Below are positions 1 to 12,393 of a stretch of 64,000 nucleotides of DNA, piece after piece. Below the pieces are notes generated by a model. That model had not been told where the DNA came from. It saw only the letters and a program-made list of their open reading frames with translations, and did not search any database. The DNA is from Pyxicephalus adspersus (lineage: Eukaryota > Chordata > Amphibia > Anura > Pyxicephalidae), in NCBI RefSeq assembly GCF_032062135.1, contig NC_092859.1, positions 86,432,457 to 86,496,456 on the forward strand, given 5' to 3'. The position numbers and the translations under genes were made by a program. The stretch's first letter is position 1. Each line of letters starts with the position of its first letter.

Positions 1-576
1 CTGCTATACAATCCAAGACCAAAGTATAGACATTTCTAATGTCACTGCCTGCATGCTTGCTCCGGGTCACTGACTACAAAGGTAGTGGAGTGAGGGACAA
101 CCCCAGGCCTGCACATGTAAAAATGTCAGTAGGGGCAATTCCCTTATATTTCTAAGTTCACACAAATAAACCTGTAGTCCGGCTATCATTAAGCCCTTAT
201 TGAATTATGTAGCTGTAGTCACTATAGTCTAAATAAATCACTTAAGTCTAAATAAAAACAAAAAGTCTCACCTCACCTTGCTCCTTCTTCTCAGGTTTGA
301 CTCGGAAGCCTTCCTGTCTTCTAATCTCTAATGTAAACCTAAATGACTTCAGTCCTTTTACTGTGCACCTGTCAAAAAAATAACTCCACAACATCTACAG
401 CTATAGAGATCAGTAATGGCCCTTTTAGGAATTATTTACAGCTTGCTAAGAACATGTACATATTTCTTGTCACAGGTTCACAGTTTGTGTATTGATCTGT
501 ATTTTAGGCAGCCTTATTTTTTAAACCTGTATGCATATTGTACAAAATAAAAAAAAAATATTACGGAATATTGTTG

Positions 577-704
577 TCCATACTTACCATAATTTTCCTT
601 CCCAGGTTTCCCCATGTTTCAGCAACAGTGGGTTGCTCCTTATTGTTGCTGACATGGGGAGGGCCAAGAATGTGGAAAATTGTTATCTATACTTACCATA
701 ATTT
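577..704. repeat. Spaced direct repeat within a dispersed-repeat-like block
   Basis: The segment ATACTTACCATAATTT occurs twice about 110 bp apart (near 579 and 689), each followed by a pyrimidine-rich stretch. Between them are CCCCATGTTTCAGCAAC and an inverted counterpart, GTTGCTGACATGGGG. This resembles the ends of a small palindromic element. Confidence 0.4.
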
Positions 705-1397
705 CCCTTTCCTTGCTTGCCTCATTTCAGCAACATGTCAGGACCAACCCATTCTTGCAGACATGAGATGGGCAGGGGTGCAGAAAACAGGGCTTAAAAA
801 AATAGCATATTTGTGGGATTGTTTCAATCTAAAACTGATCTACATCAAAACAGATAACTTAATTGACTTAATCATTAAAATTTTATTGACATTAAACAGG
901 CAGGAAAACAGGATTTTGTGAGGTGTTGTACAACAAACAGGCATACAGTCAAAATGAATGTAGAGTAAATAACTAAAACATCAAATAAAAAACAAAAAAA
1001 AACAATTCTAACATTTGACTTATTTGATATTTAAATGAGGTCAAAAAATCAGTAAGAAGTACAGACCAAGAAACATGTAAACAATATAATGAGCAGATAG
1101 CCATAAAAGTGCTTTTATGGAAACTAATGGAACATACAATACAAACATTTTAAGTCATGCCAAAGGATTTGCAATTTTGTTCAGCCAGTTATGTGACAGT
1201 GGCCCATCAGGAAAACATTGTCAGATCCTGGACCTTCCCTGCAGACTATACGGGATTTACCCAGGGCTTTACCAGCATGGTCCAGGACTCACCCCAACAT
1301 GAGGAGTGAATAGACAAATGAAGAAGTTTTCTTCTCCTTTACACATTTCTTGAAAGCAGCAGAGCTATTACAGGCTCATTGTGCTGACTTTGTCTCT

Positions 1398-1725
1398 TAA
1401 GCTACGTACACACGTCAGATTTTTATCGCCCGATAATCGGCATCGGCCAATTATCGGGCGAAAATCTGCCGTGTGTACAGTCGGTGTCGTCCATCGTCCG
1501 ACCTGCCGGATCCACGGACGATGGACGACAGCCGATCCTAATGAAAGGGAAGGGGAGAGCGCGCAGCAGGGTGCCGCTATGTCGCTCTCCCCCTCCCCTC
1601 TCCATAGAGCATGAACGGTGCTGTATGTACAGCACCGTTCATGCATCGTGCACTCCCTTGTCGTTGGAAAGGATCGTGAAAGATCCTTTCCAACGACAAA
1701 AATTGGAAGTGTGCACGCAGCTTTA
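1398..1725. mobile_element. Multi-hairpin MITE, family 1 copy A
   Basis: The terminal inverted repeats are TAAGCTACGTACACAC at the left and its diverged complement GTGTGCACGCAGCTTTA at the right. Inside are four consecutive hairpins: CGCCCGATAAT pairing with ATTATCGGGCG near 1428-1461, GTCGTCCATCGTCCG with its complement near 1486-1530, GAACGGTGCTG with CAGCACCGTTC near 1611-1640, and TCGTTGGAAAGGATC with its complement near 1660-1698. There is no coding capacity, so it is nonautonomous. Related copies lie at 23.5 and 40.4 kb. The family name is unknown to me. Confidence 0.75.
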
Positions 1726-2997
1726 CAATGTAAGTTCTGATGTGCAGTGTAATAAAAATTATTATGAAGTCAGATCTGCAACATATTCTAGGCATGTGTA
1801 AACATACATGCCATTTTTAAATGAATACATAACTAGATTAAGGGTTGTTTTATTTGCTTGAAGTCCATTTGAAATCATTGGATAGCAAATAATAAATACT
1901 ACTTAAATTGTATGTAAAGCCAAAGATTATTTTTTATCTGTTGGTGTTTGGTTTAGTAGAGCTCCTCCTGTCCTTGAGTTGTTTACAATACGAGAGCCAA
2001 ACTCTTTAAAATGAGGCAAACTATCCCCTAGTTCAGTTATCACCACAACAAGCGCCCCTGTTGGAACACCTACCATGTTGTTCTAGTAACAACTGTACAC
2101 TGCTGGATTTCTGCCAACATTTCTAGACAGCTAGAAAAGTTAACCTTAAAAGCTAGACCTTGTAAAAGAGTCTAACCACTCCGTTGCCTCCATATACACT
2201 TTAAAATGTTTTCTTGGTTAGATTGGAGCCTATGTCAGGTAAATAAAGATTGTAGAGCTTGCAACAAATAATCTCAGAGTAAATGTACAAAATGTCAACA
2301 AGAAGCAGGAATGACTGCATCAGCTTCTGCCTGCTGTATACCCTTGTGGCAGGGTGTTTTACTCTTTCATAGCATTATGATCAAAGTGGACTGTGTAACC
2401 CTTTATGGTCACAGTGGAGAAGTGCAAAGAAAAGACATGCATGAAATGTTGTAAGACATTTGCTGGATTGGACTGTTTATATACAAGGTATGGGTTGCAG
2501 TTTCAGAGATCTTCTTTCTAGAGTGGGTGGGTGAAATATCAAACGTACCACACAATCTACCTAAGGGTCTCTCATTCACACAGTCACTTAGGTATGTCTA
2601 ACAAAAGTAAATGTGAATAAACTTGACTTTAATTCTAAGGCTATACAGTACTTTGGTTTACAAAATGACATTTTACTATTTTATTCTCTTGCTATACCTG
2701 GACATAGCCTTAGAAGCCTGAGCTCAAGGCAGTCAGAAACATGCAAGAAGGGCATCATAAAAGACACTTGGGCCTATACTGAAAGGCACTAACTGAGGCT
2801 TTCAAGTAGTAATGGGTTGCACCCAGTGACTTACTTTTCCCATTATATCCAAGACACAATCATTAAATGCAGTGTTGTGTAGGTCACAGTACCTACAGCC
2901 TCTATGATTATTTTTGGTACTTAGACTGTTTGCATGACGGTGTTCAATGTGTCTAGCCCTGCTCATCTGAAACAATTTAGCCACTATTGCAATAGGC

Positions 2998-3003
2998 TTT
3001 ATT
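2998..3003 (-). terminator. Candidate poly(A) signal of BEST3
   Basis: AATAAA on the minus strand lies about 510 nt past the stop. Another AATAAA lies at 3276-3281 and others further out (about 2.68 and 1.85 kb). The sequence alone does not say which is used. Confidence 0.3.
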
Positions 3004-3508
3004 TCTTGAAGTTATAGTGGTCTTCCTTTTAGAGAAGCAGGAAGGTAAATTAAGTTACTTTGGCCTGAAATCTATGAGTTTGCCAAGCTAGGCTCTCTAG
3101 GGTGTCTGGAATAAAAATAGATGTCCATAGAGGTGAGTCCTGAGCTGGGAGAAAGAATCATATTTTCAAGCAGGGTTCAGTGCACTTTCTTTTATAACAG
3201 GCATGAGTTTAGAACTTTACCTGATGGTGCTGCCAATGTTCTGCTACTGACAGCTTTTAAAATTTAGAAAAAAAATTTATTACATTTAGACTGTGTTGTT
3301 TTCAAAAAGAATTCCAACATGGCGATATCAAACATGAAAGAACCATATCAGCAGAATTACCATAAAGATAGTTCTGACATATCTTGTCATAAGATGTTTT
3401 GTGCGTAATAAAAGTTGTTGCTCTTGCTAGGCAGTTTCTCATTTTTCAGAACTGCATGTTTATATTTATAGGATTTGGTGAATGTTATATATTCCCATAT
3501 TATTTTCC

Positions 3509-4370
3509 TCACAATATATGAAACTCTAAAATGTCTGTTTCCTTGGTTTCAATGTGGCTTAATAAATCCAGAAAATTTTCATTGGGATTTGTGGGAGCAT
3601 CTGGAGCAGGATCTTCACTTTTAGCAGACACTTCCCTTTCCAAAGTCAAAGAAAGAGGAATGTTTTGCAAGGATGTCCTTGGTGGCAACGAACATGTTAA
3701 AAGACTTTGTGTTGGGACTATAGTTTCACTTAGACGGTGGGAAGTGCTCTGCTGATCTTTAGTGACTTGCTGCACTTTCTCCTCATCTGTAGTCGATGGA
3801 ATCTGTACAGACCCTTTTTGGATATGTTGTTGGGAAATGATTTCAGGCTTTGGTTGCTCAGTGTTCTTCTGAATAAAGTCAGTATTTCCTCCACTATTAG
3901 ATATAGACAGAAAAGTTGACTGCAGTGCTGCATCATTTTGGACTAAAGTTTCAGAAGTTGTAGTAAGCACCACTTCAGGCACAAGTGAAGGAGAGTTTGA
4001 AGTCGTACTGTTTTCACTTGTAGGCTGCCTTTCAGATGTATTTGATCTACTAGCTTCCCGAATAACAGATAGATCATTTCTAGGAGTAGCAGGTTTAGTA
4101 TTTTTATCCAAAGATTCATGCCTCCTAGCACCATGATAATTAGGTCTTCTAAGTGGAACATCATGGAAACTTCCTATGTAACTTGTTTCACTAGGTAAGA
4201 ACATAGCTGAGGCATCACTTCCCTGTCGGCTGAAATTACTTCTGCTGGGAGATTCAGGATGCTCATGGACACTAAGGAACCGTTTAACTCTTCTGAGGAC
4301 AGAAGGTTGTCTTTTGTGCCTTTCTTCATCCAACAACCAGTCCTCATGTAGGAATACAGAATCAGAGAGT
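3509..4370 (-). CDS. BEST3: BEST3 exon 10 (C-terminal tail and stop)
   Basis: The acceptor TTTGCAG precedes 4370. The 862-nt exon encodes the disordered, Ser/Thr-rich C-terminal tail, residues 367-653. A basic RRVKRFLS segment is followed by a Ser-rich region, and the tail ends in [14 protein letters not shown] then [20 protein letters not shown] and TKETDI anchor the homology to mammalian BEST3. The remainder is poorly conserved, as is usual for this tail. Confidence 0.95.
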
Positions 4371-7300
4371 CTGCAAAAGAGAGACAACAGAGAAGAAAGA
4401 AAAATTTATTTTTTTAAATGGGTGACTGATTGGTAAGGTGACCACACACAGTTTGTGTGAAATTGTGTAGAAATATTGACATTAGAAAAGTTGCATAATG
4501 TCTTTGGGAACACACTGTCGTTGAGAGAAAATGATAAAAATGATAATGATATTAGTTACCCCATTTGGACTGTTGATCCCAAGAATGAAGGAATACAGTA
4601 GTCAGCAGCTGCAAGTGTGTATGGTGGTCGTACATCTGAGTCATTCCAGTAGATGTCTCTGCTCATCTTTGGTAAGTTCATATGCATTTCATCCACAGCC
4701 ATAAGAGAAACCTATAAACAATGAACCTAGAATAAATCTTACAGTGTCCCAGCTTTATAGTGCACATTGTGATCTATTTCATGACCTTGATCAATTATAC
4801 CAAAGTTGTCTGGGTTAAAGATAACCTTAAAGATTAATTCTTGTTTCTCGTCCACCTACTGTATGGTTATCCACAAGACAGTGGCTGCTACCAAGCTCTT
4901 GCAATGACTCATGAACATTATTTCAAGGTACCTAAACCCCCTCATAGATGTTACTGTTTCCTCTTGCAACTAACAGGCAAACTTTATACTTAATTATTCT
5001 CCAAAAAAAGAAAAGTTTTATTGCCACAAATTACACCCAAAGTAATTTGGACAAACATCTAAAAACAGTACATATCACTTTTAACCTTCCTATTTTTGAA
5101 AAAAAATTAACATCCATGAATATGCCTTGATATTCAGTGAAAAAAATTATACCTATCTATGAACAGTCACAACTCCTACATGATTTATAGATAATTATTG
5201 TATGATTGAAGGGACTGCTAGCCCATACTCTGATAATGGCTAAGGATATTGGTAGAGTCCAGTGTATTGGTTTGTACTTTACATACAGGGGTAAAACACT
5301 TGCTCCACTAAAAGGAGTGAGTAGGACACTAGGACACTTGAAAAGCTGTGAATAGAGAGTAGGTGTTATAAAAATAACTGATACAATAAAGAATGCAAGA
5401 CAAATGTTACAGAGATATCATTTGTGCTTTATCACTAGTGGTGTAGTGTGAACCCATGGATATTTCAGAACAGTGCTATCACGATAACAAAGCACAATGC
5501 CCTGATTGGTTAAAAACACATATCACTAACCTTGCAAGCACTGGATTCACTGCAGAATAGTCCAGAATTAAGTCAAATGTAATGTCTGTTCACACCCATA
5601 AAGCAATATTAGCACTGTATATACAATTTATTATTCATGAAATGCAAATGAGTAAAGTCATTCACAAGGACATTTATGAAGACCAAGTATTTTGGTATAG
5701 ATAAATACAGTTTATTTAAGATTTTAAAGATTGGCAAAGAGAACTAAAGCTGAAGGATCTATATTTAAACCATTTTCATTTACAAATCATTTAAAAAAAA
5801 TGTTGGTAGTAACAGGTATGCTTTATCACCAATAAAGTGTTATCAATTTTAGGTCCATATAATCCTATTAAAGCTTCATGTTATACCCCCAATTCTGAAT
5901 ACCACTAATTGTGTGCTGAACCCATTTATTGTGACTTCTCTTGTTTATAATTTAGAACACCCCCACTGTTAATAGCCTGTGCATTTTTATTTCAGCACAG
6001 CTTAGACAAATTTCTCTGATAAAAATAAAATCATGCAAAATACCTAACCTGTAAGTTTCGGTCTATGCACCAGTTAGTTTCAAAATCATCGTCATCTTCA
6101 CCGAAAGGGTTAATTAGCTGCTCAGCCACCTAATAGAATTTGAAGACACAGCAAAAACAAACTTTAATTTTGGTACCAGAAAAGCATAAACATTAATGAC
6201 TTTGTTAAAAGTATTATCCACAACTGTGCTACTGTGCATTTAGGAATTCCTGCTACTCTTCATTACAGAAAATGGTATTAGAAACACATATAAATTAGTG
6301 TAGCCTGTTATATTTGTCATTGTTTTGTTGAATATTGCAACCACAGTGAGAATTACCACAGTCAGACATCACCTTGTGCTTTCCTATAGTTTAGGAACAC
6401 TTGCCCACCTTTAATAACTTTGCATTATAAACAGTTCAACAAATATAAGGGAGTTCACCTTTAACCAGCCTGCATAGAAGAAGAACTGGAGCAGAGTGAA
6501 AACTGGAATGTAAAGGTCTAAGTCATGTCCTGCATAGGCTTGCTTAGGGTCCAGGAATTGGCGTCCGATTATACAGGCAAAAAAGAAAGTGTATACCGCA
6601 AGAGTTACTACCTAAAAAGCAAACAAAAAACAGGCAATCGTGTAAAGTTGTGTTAACTGTTAGCATACAATTTAGGTAGCACAGTTAAACAGAAAGCATA
6701 GTATTTTTCCCATTAAGCACTTTTTTAGGTATTTGGAAGTTCTAGCATCTTTACACACTTGACTTTTCAATATTTTTGTTAATGTTAACAACAATCAGTT
6801 TACAATCATGCCACCTCCCCTACCTAAAGTGAAACTAAAGTAAACAATTGTGAGCAGGGAGATCTTTTTATGAAGGAGGGACAGGCAATGTCCCCCTCTG
6901 CTATAAAATAAACATATCTGCCTGATCTCAATTTTTTAAATTACACTCATCTGTTCTTGGTCTATCGTGGGCACAGCCATATTCACCTGATCAGGGTTTA
7001 GGATCTTAAGCTATCTTGTTCGGCCAGGTGGGATTGATGCTATTCCCAAGCATGTGTTAATTCATCATTGTAAGCCAGGGGTGTATCAGGATACCTGGCA
7101 TAGTACACTACATTCATAGTGCATGAAAACATTGTAAACAGGCAGGTATTATTCTTTCAAAAGGGACAGGCAATATCAATAAAAAAACACACAGTGTATG
7201 GCTACAATAAATTGGCCAACGTTGACACATGCATTGTGTAAGAAAGCTGCAAAGCAGTCCCACAGTTTGTTCTGCAAAGCAGGAACTCAATTTTGAGTAA

Positions 7301-10300
7301 TAAAAAAAAAAAAGCTGTACCATGTAGACATATTATTGCATATATACATACTATAAGACACTCACTGAAAAATTATTTTCATCTAGATCAGCATTTCTCA
7401 AGCCTTTTACCCCTGAGAAAGGTCAAGGGGAACCCCTGCTAAAAGCATTTTTTGGGGGGTATTAGGAAAAATTGGTGGCCAGTTGTAGGAATGGCCACCT
7501 TATAGTGGTGGCTAGTATGACACCTTTATAGAGAATTAAAAACCTTATTTTACACAGATGGCTCTACCAAGTGGTGTTGGGCCTAAAACTGTGCAGGAAT
7601 CATCAAATTGGAGATGAATAAGCAATAGTTCAACCAACCTTTGGTGGAACTCTGGCAGAGAATAGCTGATCTAGATGATGTCTGTCACGTGCTATGTAAG
7701 GTAAAAATACCATACATGACCTCAAAACATGTGCATTTACCTGTGTGTACACTAGAGGAATGCCGACCCAGTCATAGCCAAAGAGGAGACCACACCAGGA
7801 TCGATACCGGTTCATTTCCTGAGATAAAGTACACAAAGTACCAGCTAAAAAATAACTGTATTTTTTGTAGACTGCTAACAAAATACAGTAAATTGCTCTG
7901 TATGTAACCTTATAAAGACGTAGTTTATAACACAACAATACGCAATCAAAATCTGAACGTTCTGCTTGTGTGTGGGACCATGCATAAAACGTCAATACAC
8001 TTCTAACAAAAGCTCTAAAAGTATATCCTTTACTTGCCAACAGTAAGTTCAGGACAGCAGGAGTAGTACCTATTGTGTAGTAGTAATTATCAATTTAGTT
8101 TAGCTTTGGCAAGCTTATGATTTTATTATCCTATCTATTTGCTTGTTTCTAGCAAAAAAAAGCCACTGACCACCTGAAATATTGCTGATGTTGTCCATGA
8201 GATCAATGCAAAGGATATGCATGAGGATGACAGAAAGGCATTTAGATGACGCAGTTTTTTCTTTTACAGAGGACTAAGTAAGGAATCTGGTTTTCTGGTT
8301 GCTGGTATAAAATTTTTTACTTACAATTTAGTGCCTATGTATTCCTACAGTTTTGTGTGGTATATGCAGATTACTCTGAAAGATTGTCCAAAAGTACACT
8401 GGAAAGAATAATTTTTCAGCAAAATATGGTTTCATTATTCATTTTAAAGCAAAATGCAGATACAGCTTGATATAAAGCATGAACATATAAAAACATATAT
8501 GTCACAGTGGAAATCTATTGTAGCTGAAGGTAGTGGTTACTATTGCATAAAAACAGCAAATATATTTTTTAGGCGCCATTTTTTACATCTAGAATTGGGC
8601 ACTGGTGATGATACCATTACCATACACCATTATTAGGCACTTGAAAAGATGTATTGGCTTTCCAACTCACATTCAGCATTATTTGAAGATCCATGCTGTC
8701 ACGAATTCTTCCTTCAGACCTGGCCTTTGAAGCTAAATTTCCAAACCAAACCACTGGTACCCAGTACTTAAGGTGTGGAGACTTGAGATTGTCAAATATT
8801 TTTCGCTCATCTGCTGTCATAAATCCTTTTTAAAAACAAATAATATTACTTTGATTAGTATTACAATCGTGTTAGACCAGTGGTAAGTTAATAATGACAC
8901 TGATTTTGTGATTAAAAAAATCAGCGATTGCACCTACAGGTAGGCACAATAAAAGGTAAAGGCACAAAATGTGGCTTTCCCTAACAGTATTTTACTTTGT
9001 CTGTTGAGACTCTGAAAATGTTCTTAAATTGTACTGTGTTTTATGTTTACTTGTGTTATTATTTTTCTTTACTTATGGTGCACCAGCAATACACAGTGGT
9101 TTACATCAATTATTAAAAAAGGTACAAATATGAAACTGTGAACATATGTACAATGCAAGGCATAGGGTTTCTATTTATAAAATGGGGAATGTGACATTAC
9201 TGCCATTCAAAGACATGGACCTGGAAGATTCCCGCAAGGGAATGTTTGAGGGACTGATTCCCTGTTTTATAAATAAGCCCAAAGTAACAGATAAGAACCC
9301 TACCTAAAGAAATGTACCAGTCGGTAGTGCTGATACAAACTGAATACATGGCAACAAATGCTTGGGGCATGAACAAACCACAACAAAGTGGGTTTTGAGG
9401 GACTGCTTTTAGGAGGAAGCCTAACACAACTGAAGATTATATCTAAGATCAGCAGTAAGAACATTTGGTAATATCATCACTTATTGCATTATTTAGAAGA
9501 ATATCATGGGAGCAGCAAGCAACAGACCCAGGATCATTTACATTAAAACAAAACAAAACTAAGTGAACTCCAATTCCTATACCTGCTTCTACAACATGGT
9601 CCATTGTTGGGAATCGTTTGTACACTGCGGTGCTGACCGAGCGGAAGATTAATATTGAGGTCAGATTCACATAACGCATAAGTGTCCTGCGAAGTAGCCT
9701 TCCATACTCATCCCTGCCATGAACATTGCTGCAAATGAGTAACATAAGTCTGTCTGGCCAAGGAAGATTTACAAACTGGTTCCACCACCGGTTTACCACT
9801 AGAGTAACATAAAAACCTAAAAAGAAAAACAAAGTTGTTTATATAAAGTTAATCAAATTCATAATTGTACAACATTTAAACTGAAAATACTCAAAATTTG
9901 GAAACTGTGTACACAATGAACAAATCTGCTATATTCAAACCATAAAGAAGGTAAAATGAGTGCAGGAATGCCAAGGATCTTTTATATTACTAATTTAGTA
10001 ATATGTAAATTTTGAATAGTGTAATCATAAATTTTGCTTCATATTTTTCTAAAAGAGATCCAATAGAGGAATTATAGCTGCCAATTATCCTAGATTTATA
10101 GATTTGTGCCAGATAGCTCATCCCCTGCTCTGTTTCCGGGCCCCCTCTGGATATATTATCTTTTAAACTGCAGCACAAGTTTCCTTTCCCTTCTCTCCTT
10201 GGTTCTACACAGGACATTTTTGCAGGGGTTCCTGTTTATTCTGAGTCAGTTGTTACTCCAAATATTATTCCACAGACACTAAGTAGTAGTACTTATTTAG

Positions 10301-12351
10301 TATATTACCACCAATATTAAAACGATATTGTAAAACAAAAGAAGAAACAGATGATTAGATTTTTGTTTGTTTAATTAAACATTGTCACCACAGTAGTTAT
10401 GATTACTATGTATTTCTCGTTTGACTTTTTTTTTATACTGGATACACATATAGCAAACAGTCAGTTTGACAGTGTTTTGGGGCAAACCTTGCCAGGCCAA
10501 TGACGATTACAAAAGATGCTGATTACCCTGAAGTTAAGCACACAGAGTCAAAAAAGGAGATACATTGGAATTAGTTTCTGGAGCTACTCTGCATGGTAAA
10601 TGCTTATGAAAGCCTATTGTAAAGAAACAGCACTATGCAGTGATAAAATAAGTGTTTTTTTGTAGCATTGGTGTATATTCTCTGGTAGCTACCCAACCAT
10701 GCATACCCCTTCCAAAACTACTAATGTAATTCAATTGACAATATGGATTATTAGGCCATATTATTACTGAAAACAAAATTAAGATGTATAAGTATCTTTG
10801 AAGGTGCAAGAGTTTTATCATCTTCTAGAAATACTATGTATTAATGTTCTAAAAAATGATAGTGGTATTTTCATTGCTTTTTTCAAATAGTTTAAACATT
10901 ACATAAATGACTATATTTCTCCTATGACCATGTACTGATTTTAAAATGAAGTATTTACCTTCAATATCTATCACCCAAACTCTTAGTTGACTATTTATTG
11001 GATTCACACACCAGCCACTCAAGATTTACTCATTCTTCCTATTTAATTTTTTGTGAACAATGGTTAAATCTTGCATGAATGTTTTGTAAATCTTGGGTGA
11101 AAACATTGATAAATAAACCCTTATTGTTGGCACTCCTTAATAAATATGGCCTAGTAATCAATGCAGATGCCCTTTTCTATTTCCCCACTCAAACCATTGT
11201 CAAACCATCTGCACTTACCTTTCTGTGTCAATAAAATGGAATCCGCCATTCATCCAGTAAAGGCTTTACCAGCTGCTTAAACAGGTCTCTAAGCTGGGTT
11301 TGTTGGAAAATGCTTATAAATGCTGTAATTTTATTCATGAGGCACATTGAGAGTCTAAGCTCAAACAGCAAGTTTTAGGGGAGGCATGAGGCAGACTCTA
11401 AAAACATATATTAGTTGTCAACTTTATCCAGCTGCTTGTTGAGAGTATAAACCCAAACAACACTTTTCATGGGTGGCATGTGCCATGACACTCAAAGCAT
11501 ATAGTGGACACCATCGTCTTCCATCTGCTATAGTCTTGTTGGAAGCTTAACAACAAAACCAGATTTGTAACAGCTGTCTTTCCAACTAGAGTCTACAACA
11601 GCAAAGTCTGCCACACTGATTAGAGGTTGGAGTTTAGACAATTCAGTCTAAAGTCAAGTCAGTGAGGAGGATATGCACTATTATTTCTTGTATTCCTAAA
11701 GAAAATCAGTGAGTGGAGGGACATTTGCATGTAGACATATTGATGTTTCTTGTGACAAGGTATGATTTAGTAATTAGGGTCAGATCTAGAAATCTATGCA
11801 TCCTCTGCGGGCACACCCTAAATTATTAACCTGGGAGGATAGAACAATAGGTCAGGATGGTTTTACCTAGCCACTCATTACTGGCTCCCACATAAAACCT
11901 CTGCTTTAGTATCTGCACAGTGCATAAACATGTAGAGAGGACTGATAACTCAATATATTTAAATTTAGGAGCCACTTTAGTTTTAGTGTACATACTACTT
12001 TCTCAAAGAAGGATCCAAAATGTGCAGCAGTGTTGCAGTGGTATGGTCAGTTGCATGCAAAATGCATCAATTAAAGCTTCTGTGCAGATTTCATTGATGG
12101 CTGCCACTTACCTAAAACAAATGTTACTGGTATTTGTTCAGCATATCTGTCACAGTAAAGTGATAGTTTTTCAAAGTACCGTTTTTGAGGATCTGTAAGA
12201 AAAAACCTGTAGCAGAGATAAGGTGAATGTATACCAGTAATAGCAATGTATCTGTTCCTGATCTATAACCTGCTGAAAATATAAATTACAATGTTAGGAA
12301 TTATTTGTAATAACTATACAGTCATACATTTAAAAAGACACAGTAGCAAGA

Positions 12352-12393
<42 letters not shown>

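Larger units (their letters stand above)
1..3508. other. BEST3 3' flank / 3' UTR region, no other gene seen
   Basis: No further coding exon is visible. The region holds candidate BEST3 poly(A) signals, a diverged pair of 20-bp repeats near 577-704 and a multi-hairpin MITE at 1398-1725. LRRC10, a neighbour of BEST3 in mammals, would be a single-exon gene of about 280 codons and is not present here. Confidence 0.6.

Noticed and set aside
1484..1801. ORFs on both strands at 1.4-1.8 kb
   Set aside because: They run through the hairpins of the MITE and mirror each other because the sequence is self-complementary.
1..3508. LRRC10 next to BEST3
   Set aside because: No long leucine-rich-repeat open frame exists on either strand in this flank.
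12112..12191. Alternative BEST3 exon-3 acceptor at TTACAG inside the exon
   Set aside because: Using it shortens the exon by 14 nt and breaks the frame. The upstream CTACAG gives 95 nt and restores the conserved reading.
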